NCBI RefSeq assembly: GCF_013368755.1
Contig: NC_049561.1
Span: 4,774,001-4,838,000, forward strand
Reading direction: 5' to 3'
Length of the DNA stretch: 64,000 nucleotides
Source: Talaromyces rugulosus
Taxonomy: Eukaryota > Ascomycota > Eurotiomycetes > Eurotiales > Trichocomaceae
Shown: piece after piece, positions 33,796-45,411 of the stretch
Numbering within the stretch: the first letter of the stretch is position 1
How the letters are laid out: each line of letters starts with the position of its first letter
Translations under genes and position numbers: made by a program
Notes under the pieces: model-generated
Told to the model about the DNA's origin: nothing
Database searches by the model: none
The model's input: the letters and a program-made list of their open reading frames with translations, nothing else

Positions 33796-34792
33796 CTAGT
33801 CAATAATCCTCTCTACACGATCGACCCATTCTTGAAATATCGCCTTGTTTCCCTCGCTCTCGGACAGAAACCTGTCTATCTTTCTCAGCCCTTCCAAGGT
33901 CTCCGACATCCTTTCTTCTTTAGAAGTCCCACACAAGATTTTCGTCTTGCACTTGCTCAGGCGCAAAAAGCAGGCAAAGCAGGCCACCTGTTTCGAGACT
34001 CCAAGCTGCTGACCCATCTTCTCAAATATTTCCGGGTCATCAAGAAGACTTGGATTCCCCCATAGCAAACCCCACGGTGTATACGCAATGTCATGCACTC
34101 TGCAGTAGTCGCGGACATCTCGATCAAACGGCACCTTTGGGTATGGCAACTCCTTTGGGAAATTGGGCGTTGGCTTGTCGATTGTATCCTGCGTGAAGCG
34201 ATTCTGCACAAGGATAGGTTTGACCGTAGCAAACTCATAAATAGTCTGCAGTGTGTCGGCGTTGATGTTGGAAAGTCCCAAGGAGCGAACGCTTGAAGGC
34301 ACCAGTTTTTCCATCGCGCGCCATGCCGTAAGGGTATCTTCCATGCTCGGATACACAGAATGCAGGACAAAACAGTCGATGTAGTTTGTTTGCAGATTAC
34401 GCAGCGATGCCGCCACGGACTGCTCTATTTGCTCCGGTATACTTGCCGTCACATTGTATGGATAGATGGATGGATCTCTTCCTTCTTTGAAAGGTGAGAA
34501 TTTAGTTTGAATCTACATATTTTTTTTTGGAAATTTGAACCTTTTTTTAGTTATTGTCCGAGAGATGAAAGCGGAAAGCCCATACATATAGCTCATCCCG
34601 CGAAACGTCGCCCGAGGCTATGGCAGCTGCGACTCCTTCGCCAACAAGGGTTTCGCTGTAGGCATTTTTGTTGCTAGCGGTGTCAATGCCTCGGAATCCA
34701 GCTTTTAGTGCTTGCTCGACTAAACGTGCTGTGTTGTCGAATTTGAAGGCTGTTCCGTAGATGACTTTGGGGATAACTAGAGGGGCGGCCAT
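33796..34792 (-). CDS. Aldo/keto reductase, 307 aa
   Basis: Two exons, 34586-34792 and 33796-34512, intron 73 nt (GTATGG..GTAG). It is a TIM-barrel AKR with the full catalytic tetrad visible: Asp in FRGIDTASN near residue 38, Tyr in NKNAYSETLVG near 46, Lys in YIQTKFSPF near 72 after the splice, and His in CFVLHSVYP near 112. SLGLSNIN and PILVQNRF follow as usual. It should reduce carbonyls with NADPH. The protein is slightly short but complete. It sits between a small secreted protein and a methyltransferase, both possible members of the same metabolite locus. Confidence 0.92.
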
Positions 34793-35207
34793 TGCAACGA
34801 GAATCTGTATGTGTCTATATACTGAAGCCGATATAATACACAGGAACAGGGACAGAATCTGTCCAAGTGCTGATTTGTCAATTTATGGAAAACTTGGAGG
34901 GGTTTATGGTTGCCTAGGCAGGAATTGATTGATTTGTAACCCTAACACTAGTCTAGTCCTAAATGGATAAAGCGTTACAGTGCTGCTATTAGCCTATTAT
35001 TAGTATTGATAAGAATGAGGGTTTCAAGGGTGGTCTTATCTTGACATGAATAAGTTTTCGAGTCTACGATGTTTTTTTTTGAATTTATGGATGTTGACAT
35101 TGAATGCTTGATCCATATAAAACCAACTCTCATTCCAATGTTGTTAGACAGATCAACACCTTTAGCGGAAATAAAGTATACATGTATATTCCAGACAGCA
35201 CTGATGG
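34793..35207. other. Intergenic, nothing recognised
   Basis: AKR promoter side and methyltransferase 3' side; no gene seen. Confidence 0.45.
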
Positions 35208-36386
35208 CTACACTCGAGCAACCACAATAACCCCCCTAACAACACCACTCCTCGCCCACCACCCAAACACCTTCCCTGCCCCCTTCAACTTACCCAAACC
35301 CATTCCCAATGGCCTCAACTGCTCCTCGCGCTGCTGCATATACGCCGCAATCCCCGAAAACACATGCTCCGACACATCCTTCACCTCGATCCGATCCCGC
35401 GCATACCCAGCTTGAACCAGCGTGTCTATATACTCGGCGCGCGAGACGAAGTTTGTATACGGGGTCGATGCAACAAGGCATATTGCTCGGAGGATGAGTC
35501 GCTGCCACCAGGACGCCGAGTCGGAGAGCAGCAGATCAAATGCCATCAGCGACGCGTGCAGCTCGTTGCGTGCGTGGGACAGAATGCGTTGGCGCGAGGG
35601 TTGGAAGTGATATAGTGTGTCGAGAGCGAGAAACCATGTCGAGGCACGGTCATTACCTACAGAGCATACACGTGAAAGATTTTTCTTGAGAGAACTTGGC
35701 CATTCGGCGGGATTTGCTGCGTCTGCGCAAAAGATGTGTGTCGTGCTGGGCACATCTGTCGCTTCATCGCTTTTCTCTAAGCGATCCAGAGCAAACGCAG
35801 CCTGGGCTTTGTTGATTGTGATTCCAATGTAGTTTTCCACTATCGGACGGCGCTCTTCGGAATTCTCCCCTGAAAACAGCTCGCGCGTGAGATACAGCGT
35901 CTGGTCGCCACAGCCAAACCCGACGTCGACGAGATTAACCGTCGTAGCTGAGCGTCTGACAGCACCACTTTGATCTCGAACGAGGATGCCAGCGTGTTGA
36001 AGAGTCTGCGCCAGCAACGCACGGCATGCCGATGAAAAGGTTGATTCGTTCTGTCGACATCAATATTTGATACACATATATACGCAGCAGTAATGGAAGA
36101 ATACCTCCCAATAGCCCATGTTCATCCACATTTCTTTCGGCGGCACATCAGCTATATTGAGAACTGCATGTTCTAGACCATACAGTCTTTTGTCATCCGC
36201 ATCATCGCGAGAAAGATAGTTTGATAACATCCGGGCGGAGAGTACGGCAAGGAATGCCGGGGCAAAGTCTAGCAGATAGTATTTCTGGAGTCTCTCGTCA
36301 TTGAGTGTGTTTGATGCGAGTTTTCTCCAGAGTAAACCAGCTACAAAGACAGCTGATAGTGCGAGGATGGACTGGGAGCGAAACAT
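35208..36386 (-). CDS. Membrane-anchored SAM-dependent methyltransferase, 374 aa
   Basis: Two exons, 36105-36386 and 35208-36050, intron 54 nt. The ATG at 36386 starts MFRSQSILALSAVFVAGLLW, a likely N-terminal membrane anchor. A block ending MWMNMGYWE at the exon junction precedes NESTFSSACRALLAQT, and methyltransferase motif I (nucleotide loop) is VNLVDVGFGCGDQTLYLTREL near residue 140; IGITINKAQAAFA (motif post I) and FLALDTLYHFQPSRQ (motif IV-like) follow. The closest general pattern is that of small-molecule C/O-methyltransferases such as the tocopherol/sterol-like group, but the acceptor cannot be named. It is divergent from the DUF6314 gene and adjacent to the AKR. Confidence 0.85.
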
Positions 36387-36733
36387 TTCACTTTCAACAG
36401 CAGGTTGACGTTCACGTTTCGGGCTCTTGGGGCGGGGTTTATTAACATCACATAAATTCAATGCATTGTTAGAGAACCACGAAATTCAAAAAAGTAACCC
36501 TGTATACAATTCGAATAGTAAATATCGCGGTGACTTCTGAAATAAATGTTGGTTAATAGAACGTCGAGATGTGATTGTGTTAAAGATGGGATTGTTGGCC
36601 CGAGCGTCACGTCAGCTTTCCCCAAGTTCTTTCCTTTCCTGCTCCGTACAACTCAATTGATCGCAACTTGACAATGGCTTCGTGACACTACCACCATCCA
36701 GCGCAAAACCACACGCACGCACAAATCATCACA
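36387..36733. promoter_or_regulatory. Divergent promoter, methyltransferase / DUF6314 gene
   Basis: 347 bp between start codons; no specific operator recognised. Confidence 0.35.
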
Positions 36734-37402
36734 ATGTCCACCGACATGAAATCCATCTCGCCGCGTCTACTCTCGCAACTCTTTGCATCGCTGTCCCCGC
36801 GTCCATGGCATCTGCGCCGCACGCTGCGCAGCGACAACCCCGCCGACATCAACGCCGAACTGACCGGCGTCGCGACGTTTCATCCTTTACCTAGCAGCAG
36901 CAGCAACAACAGCAACAAAAAAGAAAGCGAAATGTTGTATAAAGAGGAAGGCGAAATGCCGAGCAGCGTGCGCGGAATGGCGGGGTTGCGCTGGAGCAAG
37001 AAATACATCTGGCGCCTGCACGAAAGCAACGAATCAACAGAACAAGACGACGGGCAAGAAGAAGCAGGGGGGATTAGTGTGTGGTTCGTCAAGATCCAAC
37101 CTGGCGAAGACCAGGCAGATTATTTATTCCATGAGTTTGACTTTGGAAGTAAAAACCCTGCTGCTGCGTCGTGCAGCAACGAGGAAACACTGATCGAGCC
37201 CCCCGTGCCTCCCGCGGCAGAGCATGCAGATGAAACACAAGTTATAAAAGCTCGCGGGAACCATCTGTGCATCAAGGACATGTATCGCACTGCATACGCG
37301 TTCCGCATTGTGGCGGAGACCGGCCAAGTGCTCAGCTGGGCGAGCAGACATGTGGTCAAGGGACCCAAGAAGAACCAGGACATAACCAACTTGTACTCTT
37401 GA
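36734..37402 (+). CDS. DUF6314 domain protein, 222 aa
   Basis: Intronless; ATG at 36734 in the context ACAATGTCC. The protein has the lipocalin-like beta-sheet layout of DUF6314: an opening LSPRPWHLRRTLRS, then GVATFHPL, the LYKEEGEMP strand, RWSKKYIWRLHE, ISVWFVKI, LFHEFDF, and the diagnostic HLCIKDMYRTAYAF followed by WASRHVVKGPKKNQDITNLYS at the C-terminus. A Ser/Asn homopolymer insert near residue 55 is coded by an AGC/AAC triplet repeat at 36892-36918. The family occurs in fungi and some bacteria and has no established function; it may bind a small hydrophobic ligand. Confidence 0.85.
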   Translation: MSTDMKSISPRLLSQLFASLSPRPWHLRRTLRSDNPADINAELTGVATFHPLPSSSSNNSNKKESEMLYKEEGEMPSSVRGMAGLRWSKKYIWRLHESNESTEQDDGQEEAGGISVWFVKIQPGEDQADYLFHEFDFGSKNPAAASCSNEETLIEPPVPPAAEHADETQVIKARGNHLCIKDMYRTAYAFRIVAETGQVLSWASRHVVKGPKKNQDITNLYS

Positions 37403-37515
37403 TTGACTGGAAGATATATGTATATACACGAATGATGATAATGATGACGATATACCCCGAATAGACTGTTATTTGCAATTGATACCAATGCATGTCTACT
37501 CTTGGTATAAATATC

Positions 37516-39214
37516 CTACGTCGTGTACGTAAAATCCGGCCGCTGGTCTCCCAGTTCAGTAATCTCCTGCGCACTCAGTCCCTCCACACGGTCATCGCGC
37601 TCTCCATTCCGGCGCTTCTTATTCTCGATCCGGAGCAGCACCGTCTGCAGGACCGAGCCACCTAAAAGGAAAACCGCCAGATACGCTAGCACAGTGCCGT
37701 GGCCCGGAAAGAAGCTGGGCCCGTCCTTGGTGCGGTAGATGTTGGACGAAACGATGCCATTGAGGTTACCCCATCCAATCACGATGCCCAGCGTGACACC
37801 GCGTTTGTAGACACCTGTATCAAGTATCAAAAGTCAGCAGGTATCTTTAACCAGTTGTAGATTCTTGTACCTTCGACATTGTTGCTCGTCCACGAAATCG
37901 TATTGGCAATGCACGGGTATATACCCATGGCACCCAGGAACGTGCCGGCATAGCGCACGCCTGGAGTTTTGGCACCAATCAGCATGGCAAACCCAACGAC
38001 GCCGATTATGGACATTATGATATTGCAGAGACCCCTCGCGCGCGTACGATCGGCAATGTAGCCGATGGCGACGGTCAGCACTGCGGCCACGGCGTAGGGC
38101 GGGACTGTAAGTAACTGTGCGTGGGTTGATGAGTAGCCCTGTGACAGTTAGCCCTTGACCTTTGGTCGAAAAAGCAGGGGAGGGGGGGACTTGCTAGTTC
38201 GCTGATAATAGTAGGAATGAACAAGGAAAACGCGTATAGCGGCCCGTCACAGCCCATGTACACAATCGCGCCGAGATAGGTCTTCCAGTCCCTCAAGCTC
38301 GCCCAGAGATACGACGTCTTATACTCCTCGTGTTGGGCGCTGGCTTGCTGGTCCAGAGCCAGCCGGCGATGCAAACGCTTGCGGTCTATCTCGGACAAAA
38401 AAGTTGCCTTGTCGGGGAAGTCGACAACAAGCCAGAAAGACAAGACACCCAGGACAATAGTCGCCAGCCCCTCGAGAATGAAAATCCACGACCAGCCAGC
38501 TTTACCCCCTACCTGGTCCATTTTGGAGATGGCGGCGGCGAGCAGTCCACCAAAGGATCCGGCGAGCGCGGCAGCCGAGAAGAAAATGGCCATGCGCACG
38601 CCAAACTCGGAGCGCTTGTACCAACAGGATAGATAATAGCTAATGCCGGGGAAAAGACCGGCCTCGGCGAGACCAAGGAACCAACGCGCGGCCATGAGTC
38701 CGGAAAAGTTATGGACGAGGCCCATTGTTGTCATGCAAATTCCCTGCCATAACATCAGTTTGTCTGGACGTGTAAAGATTGGATGAAAACCGCAACTTAC
38801 CCATACGATGATAATAGCCGAAATAAAAAACTTGGGCGTGGTGCGCTTGAGCAGCACGTTCGTCAGCGGCTCAAAGATAGAGTACGAGACAAAGAAGATG
38901 GTGAGCGACGAGTTGTACTGGTTGTTGCTCATGTTCAGGGCCTCCTGCAGGCCTTCGATTTTAGCGTTTCCAACATTGGTCCGGTCCAAAAAGGCCGCCA
39001 GATAGAGCAGCGACAGCCATGGGATCAGGCGGAGGTCCAGCTTCCAGAGCAGTTTGCGGTCCTGCAATGCCTTAATTAGTAATGCGACAAATCTGCAGAT
39101 TAGAGGAAAAGATCTCACAATAGCTGCCTTCTCTTCATCGCTCAGTCCATGGTCCGGATCTTCAATGACCGAGACGGCGACTGAATATGGCTTTTCCAAG
39201 GTGTCGTCCTCCAT
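37516..39214 (-). CDS. MFS transporter, allantoate permease (Dal5/Tna1-like) family, five exons, 490 aa
   Basis: Exons in coding order: 39119-39214, 38801-39061, 38195-38743, 37871-38138 and 37516-37814. The protein belongs to the anion:cation symporter branch: KLDLRLIPWLSLLYLAAFLDRTNVGNAK at helix 1, GLMAARWFLGLAEAGLFPG near helix 4, WSWIFILEG, and the C-terminal half with TVPPYAVAAVLTVAIGYIADR. Introns 1 and 2 are both exactly 57 nt and free of stops, so retention would not break the frame. The third intron (38139-38194) starts GCAAGT and ends CACAG, a GC-AG intron; splicing there restores the conserved GYSSTHAQLL sequence. Family members import carboxylates such as allantoate, nicotinate or vitamins with protons. 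Confidence 0.9.
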
Positions 39215-40324
39215 TATAACAAGCTGCTTAATCTTCAGGTTCCTTGCAATAAGCCCGCGGGACAGGGGTCTGCAGCCTCTTTATGCGGCCAGTTTATGCA
39301 GCCCGAACAGGCCCGAGCCCAGGAATCCAATAATCAATCCATCGACTGAAGAGCCAAGACTAAGCTCGAGCCTGCGGGGGGGGAGGGGAGTTAGTCGGCC
39401 AATTACAGGGCGCCTAAAACAGCAATTTTGAAGTCGTAACCGCGTCTGGTTAGTTCGTGACTTTCGTCTCTCCTTCGAGCTTAATCCCCGCACGCCCGGA
39501 TCGGATCCGATGCGGGGAATTAATAAGCCAGCCGCATGTTGAATATATTATTCTGGATTATTAATTGTTGATTGTCGGTGGATTGAAACAGTGCCAAGCA
39601 AAGCGTCAAGCGGCCTGAGGGTGGAGGAAGAAAAGGAAGAAAAGGAAGAAGAGAAGGAGGAAGAAGAGCGCGGGGAAAAGAGGCAAGCACGAGCCACTCT
39701 GAGCCCTAGGGTTCAGCCCTCAGGAGTATGTCATGTCAGACCAAAGAGCATTTTGATCTATGGCTTACTGGAGCTTGGTGGTTGATAATTGATAATTGAG
39801 CTAAAACTTGTATATTCTTCTGCTTCTTTTGTTTCATACTCCAAATGTTATGCCGGGGTGAATATCATCGTCAGATATAGACCTGGGTGAACTGGCCACT
39901 TTCGAAGCTTCTGTCAGATGAATTTGAAATATTGTGATTCAAACCAATCTAATAATAGAGAAAAAGTAAATATCAACACCTGGGAAAATATCAAAACATG
40001 GCGTTTGCATCCCCCTTTCTGAGCTTTTTCTCACTATTATTACTACCTACCTTACCTCGCCTTCTCTTCTCTTCTCGTCAAATACCAAATCACCAAAATA
40101 TATAAAAGTACTCGAAACCCATCTCTAAATCGAGAGGAGTGGTGAAAACAGTATACAACAAACACAACGTGTGCACTCAGTCAGTACTGGTGGCGCGGAC
40201 TCGTCAACGGTCGTCCACCTTCCCAGCCTCAGTCTTTTCTCCTGCCCGCTCTTCACTCACTCCCTCCGTCCGCCTCCTCTCCAGACTCGCCTTCGACATC
40301 TCCTCGCTTCAACCCTCCTCTGCC
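39215..40324. other. Divergent intergenic region, 1.1 kb
   Basis: Lies between the MFS gene (minus) and the RRM-like gene (plus). It contains a purine-only stretch (GAAGAAAAGGAAGAA type) at about 39627-39680 and a TATAAAAG near 40101, about 220 bp before the RRM-like start. No gene is seen. Confidence 0.45.
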
Positions 40325-41845
40325 ATGGCTGTCTCCAGAGAACTAGCCCTGCAGACTATGGAGGACCCCATCACCAAACATCGCCTGGAGCTGCTCGAGC
40401 GCACTGTTTATGCCCTGCAGGCCCAACACCGTCTCCTAGACTACCGCATCCAGTACATGGAGGGCGAAAACAAGGCTCTGCGACTCAAGGCGTCACAGAA
40501 CAATGCCCCTTCCGCAGAAAACCAACCGCCTCAGAAGGTGAGTGAAATATAACTGAAATCTTTTGGATACTTGCTGACTTACTTACAGGCCCATGTTCAT
40601 CACCCACGCGACTTGTCTGATCTAGACAACTTTTCAGTCAGCGAGGAGCCACAGGAGCAACCTTCTAACAGCCAAGTCATCGATATCCCAAAGACAAGTG
40701 TGTCCCAGAGCATCCTCGACGAGCCAAGCCCGATAAATACGCCAGTGTTGACCCCTGCTCGCATGGTCAGTGTTCTCTCTGCTTGCTTGGAAGATGCTAA
40801 TGGTGTCTAGAAACGGAGCGTGTCGAGCCTTCGAAACGTTGTTGCAAATGCCATCCCTTTTATCCCAGCCTATGTGGTTAGTTTCTTTCTTTTTTTTTCC
40901 CTGCATTTTGTTGACCGCGCTCACTCAATTTTAGGAAGTGTCGATCAAGAGTCCAAATGGGACCAAGGAGGTGAAGGAGGTGAAGGAGGAAAAGGAGGAA
41001 ACTGTAGAAAGTTCAGCAACAGAGGTATGTTCTACCTCGGAGCAAATAGTGGTTGATTCTACTCACACAGTCAGGAATTCGAACCTCCTACACAGCCCCC
41101 CAAACAAGACCGAAAGACCCCTGTGCCATGGGATGGAACAATTTCATGGAAAATCTTCAACATCTTCAAAGACCGCGGCGAGGAGAGACAGGCCATGCAC
41201 AATGCTGCACTCATGATTGGAGATGGCAAGCTGGAGGAGCAGTGGCTCTTTCAGTATGGCCTTCGCTACCTGCCCCAGCCCGACGACAGTGACGCATATC
41301 GCACTGTTCGTGTTGAAGGTCTTCCTCGAGACATCACTATGGACAAGGTACTTGCCGAAGTGTACTACGGAGAGGTGTATTCAATCGACTTGCTCAACAC
41401 ATTCGGAATCACCGGTTACCACACAGCTAGGGTCGTCTTCCTTCATCAAAAGTCGGCCCTAGCCTTTTGCAAATATTCTCGAAAGAAGGGAGTGTACATC
41501 GAAGGAGTTCGCGTCCGCGCCACTCTCGAGAAGACTGCGACGTACCCTGTTGGTCGTCACATGAGAGATGCAATTGACAACGACTGTTGCACTCGTTGCC
41601 TAACCGCTCTCAACGTCGACAGTTCTCTACTTCTTTACACGAGGTCCCTAATCGAGAGGTCGTACCTAAAATACTCGATCGAGACGCTCGATCTAGAGGG
41701 CGATACCATCCACATACGCTTCCACTCTATGAGAGCGGCGGCGTTTGCGTACCAAAAGATCACTAACGACAGCGCTTTCGAACATTGCATCCTCAAGTAC
41801 GGCCAAGATCCATGCAGCCGCGTTCCGAGCAGCAAAACCGAGTAA
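40325..41845 (+). CDS. RRM-fold-like protein with N-terminal coiled coil, five exons, 438 aa
   Basis: Exons: 40325-40537, 40589-40765, 40811-40876, 40935-41024 and 41075-41845, all phase 0. The N-terminus has a heptad-like helix (LELLERTVYALQAQHRLLDYRI, residues about 21-50), then disordered Ser/Pro and Lys/Glu-rich linkers spread over three small exons. The long last exon carries an RRM-like beta-alpha-beta fold starting RTVRVEGLPRDITMDKVL, followed by YHTARVVFLHQKSALAFCKYS and GVRVRATLE; a second similar unit starts near IERSYLKYSIETLDLEG. The RNP aromatic residues of true RNA-binding RRMs are not convincing, so protein binding is as likely as RNA binding. The family looks fungus-specific; function unknown. 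Confidence 0.75.
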
Positions 41846-42219
41846 TCGGCTTGAATATTTAGCATTTCAGTGCACAATGTATCCAGACGGCGTTGAGTCG
41901 TGCCGAGATTCACCATCAACGGATTTTACAGTTACTAGTTTAAAAAAAATAAAAAAAACTTGAACTGGCAATATTATTTCAGTTTTTTCCTGTATCGGTC
42001 ATATATTTTGTCGACAGAATTGTCGTCGTATTCGTCGTATTCATTCGCAACACTAGCATGTGCTTGCAGGGATGAAACAAGCCATACAAGCAAGCTGCAT
42101 ATCATCGCCTAAACGAGTGTTGAAGAAAATGAAGGTGGTACCCCTCATTTGCAATGAGTTAAAATGCATGTATTCCTGCTTTAACTGTTTGGAATGCCCA
42201 TGGTAGATCAATCTCAGCA
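41846..42219. other. Intergenic, nothing recognised
   Basis: 3' region of the RRM-like gene and promoter of the P450; contains no other gene I can support. Confidence 0.45.
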
Positions 42220-44034
42220 ATGGCGCTCTCGACGACCCTGCTCTACTATTTCCCGGCGGCTGTAAGCAAGCCTCTACCAGTTGACAATATATAGTTTACA
42301 TATGTACATGCATGTGTAGTTGATAGTACTAATAATTCCAGACAATCTGCTTCGCCCTGGCCAAATGCATCTACAACGTCTTCTTCCACCCTCTACGCCA
42401 CTACCCTGGCCCTCTGCTCGCGCGCGCCACGCGCCTGTACCACATCTGGTACGACCTGTCTGGCATCCAGCATCTCAAGCAGAAAGAATGGCACGACACA
42501 TACGGCCCAGTCGTGCGCGTCGCACCAGATGAGCTGTCCTACAATACCGCGCAGGCGTGGATTGACATTTGCGGTATCCCCATTTTGTTCCTAGTGATTA
42601 TATTTACGTCTGAATACTGAATAGGTGTCAAGGCCACCGCACGCAAGATCGCCCCGCCAGCTTCGAAAAAGACAACGGTTTTTTCGCAACCGAGTCCGAC
42701 AAAGCTACACACATTGTCATCGCGAATGACGCGGACCATCGCCGTTTTCGCAGACTGCAGGCGCATGCGTTTTCGCAAAAGGCGCTGTTGGCGCAGCAGG
42801 ATGTGTTGGGGTTGCATTTGGATGAGTTTATTCGGCAATTACGAGATAGGGCAGCCCCTTCTTCCAGTGACTCGAAAGGAGAAGAAGAAGGGGTTATAGA
42901 TCTTGTCCAGTGGCTCAATTTTCTCACCTTTGATACTATTGGCGACCTCGCCTTTGGCACCCCAGTGGGCTGTCTGCGCCAGGGTCAGCGCAGTCGGTAT
43001 ATCGATGTCATCTTCAGCCTGGTCAAGATCTCAAACTACTTCCGCGCAGCGCGCAGATTCCCATCGCCACTGAGGCAAATGATCATGGCGGCCGTGGTGC
43101 CGTGGGGGTTGATAGACGATTATCACTTTCAGATCAAGTTCAGCGAGGAGAAAGTCGAAGAGAGGATGAAGCGCGAGACGGATAGGGCTGATTTATGTTA
43201 GTATTTAGTTTTCTCCCCTGTTTTTTTCTCCCCTGGTGAAGAGAAGATTCTAATAGTTACCATGTAGTATCGTATATCCTCAAAGAAAACACCGAGAATG
43301 GCATGACTGAGGGCGAAATCAAAGCCGCGGCGCGCATCTTCATCATCGCCGGTAGTGAAACCACCGCGACGCTGCTCTCTGGCGCTTTTTTCCACCTGCT
43401 TACATTCCCTGAATACCTCGAAAGACTAACACGCGAAATACGCAGCGCTTTCCGCGCAGAATCAGACATTGACATCCAATCTACCGGATCCCTGCCTTTC
43501 CTGCAAGCTGTCGTCCAAGAATCGCTACGTCTGTATCCTCCCACGCCCAACACATTCCCTCGCACAACGCCAGAGCCCGGGCAGGTTATTTGTGGCCGAT
43601 TCGTGTCCGCAGGCACGGCTGTAGGTGTTCATCAATGGTCTGCGCACCGCTGCAAGAGCAATTTCTTCATGCCTGATGCATTTGTGCCAGAGCGATGGAT
43701 GAACACAGATGATGAGCGGTTTCGCGAGGATGAGCGTGATGCGTGCCAGCCCTTTTCGTATGGACCGCGGAATTGCATTGGCCAGAAGTAAATTTTTTTT
43801 TTTTCCCCTTTCCCCTTCTTTTTTCTCTATGAGATTTTTTTGTTGTTGTTCAAGCTAACTCGTTTTCCTCTTAGTCTGGCGAATGCAGAGATTCGGTTGA
43901 CCATGTGCCGGCTTCTGTGGAATTTTGATATGGAAATTCAGGATAGCTGTCGCAGCTGGCTTCAGAGGCAAAAGACGTTTACACTGTGGGAAAAGGAGCC
44001 TTTGTATCTTCGACTGGTCAAAGTGGACCGATAG
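42220..44034 (+). CDS. Cytochrome P450 monooxygenase, five exons, 505 aa
   Basis: Exons: 42220-42261 (only 14 codons), 42342-42573, 42633-43196, 43268-43787 and 43875-44034. All P450 signatures are present after splicing: YNVFFHPLRHYPGPL hinge near residue 25, an I-helix with FIIAGSETTATLLSG near 300, ExxR in QESLRLYPP near 360, AFVPERW near 425, and the heme loop FSYGPRNCIGQNLANAEIR, with the exon 4/5 junction inside it. The opening and the DICGHRTQDRP block resemble CYP families related to isotrichodermin 15-hydroxylase, common in toxin and terpenoid pathways; the substrate is unknown. It is tail-to-tail with the class V aminotransferase, with only 33 bp between the stop codons. Confidence 0.92.
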
Positions 44035-44067
44035 ACATTGTCAATATTACATGTATATATAACACAT

Positions 44068-45411
44068 CTATATATCTGCTATCAATTGAGCCCTCTCACA
44101 GAGTGTAACCAAGGCCCTGCCCACCTTTTCAAAATCTTGCAGCGTTAGATAAACCTGCGCACTCAGCCTGACCAGCAAGTATCCATTGTGCAGAATAACA
44201 GGCGCGAAAAAGCCGTGATTGTCAGCGCCTTCCTTTTCAATCCACGCGCCCATCGCCTTGCTCTGCTTCTCGGACTTGCCCGAAACATCTACTGACAGCC
44301 TCACCATGGCCATGGGACATTCTCTCTGCCATTTCTCCCCAATCACCTCTGTACCCAGAATCTCTGCAACCCTTTCACCTCCCTGCTGGGCAAGATTGAT
44401 GCAATACTGCATAATCGCGTCTTCGCCGCCGCATACTTGTTTTCTGTACTGCAACGCATCAGGCACGCAGAGATATGGCGCATAGTCCATTGTACCGACA
44501 AACTCAAACAACTGCGCAAACGCCGGTTTGTCGGTGGGTGGTAAAGGGTTGTAGATTTTGGGTTTTCCGGGTTTGTCCATGGGTACATAGCCATGTGAGG
44601 TTGGGAGAGAGGAGCGTATGAGATGCTGGTTGCGCGCGGGGATGTGCAGGGCTGCGCAGGAGCGAGGGGTGAAGAGCCATCTATCCTTGATTAGTATATA
44701 TTACAGGAATATAGACCGTCAAAAAAAAAAAGGGACGTACTTGTGTAGATTGCTAACGAAAAAATCGGCATCTAGTTGTTGCATGTCCAGCGGAATACAG
44801 CCGATGCCGTGAGCGCCGTCGACCAGGCTCAGTACATTATACTGCTTGCACAGGGCGACCATTTCCTCGCAGGGGAGGCGAAAAGCTGGAAGACTGGAAA
44901 TTGTGTCGAAGAGGGCGATACGCACACCCGGCTGAGAGATTGCATTTTCAAAGTTTTGCAAAATGGCTGTTTTGGAGATTGGATATTGGATATCAACGCG
45001 TACTGCCTCGACATCACCAGAGGACTCTGACGAAGAAGACTCGGTGACAAAATCAATAATCTTCTCACACGCCCCATACGTCGTCCCCAAATACACAATC
45101 TTATCACCCTTCGCAAACCGCAAATTCCACAGAATCGTATTCACCCCCGTCGTGACATTCGGCACAAGAACCAAATCGTCCACGCTGCGGGCGTTGATTA
45201 GCGCTGCTACTGCGTCGCGCGATCTGTCGATTAGTGTAGGTAGTTTGTACCGAATGAAAATATCTGGTTCTGCGTTCGTTTGGTGGTGGTATTTGGCCAG
45301 GGCTTCGTGGATGCATGTCGGATATGAGCCGAATGAGCCGTTGTTGATGTTTGTGCTGGAGGAGGGGAAGGGGAAGTGGTTTCTCATGGGGGTTCCGAAG
45401 GGGGTGGGCAT
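44068..45411 (-). CDS. Class V PLP aminotransferase, isopenicillin-N-epimerase/cysteine-desulfurase-like, 427 aa
   Basis: Two exons, 44741-45411 and 44068-44680, intron 60 nt placed just at the cofactor lysine. The protein opens [17 protein letters not shown], the usual start of the class V group with epimerase-like activity, then [13 protein letters not shown] near 85, the PLP-binding [10 protein letters not shown] near 205 and the Schiff-base Lys in [14 protein letters not shown] near 225. The C-terminal domain contains [11 protein letters not shown] and ends in a helix with LVTLCERAQ. Known relatives act as cysteine desulfhydrases, ergothioneine C-S lyases (Egt2 type) or epimerases on peptide antibiotics. 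The reaction here is unknown, but pairing with a P450 suggests a small-molecule pathway. The start is 197 bp from the divergent small gene. Confidence 0.9.
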
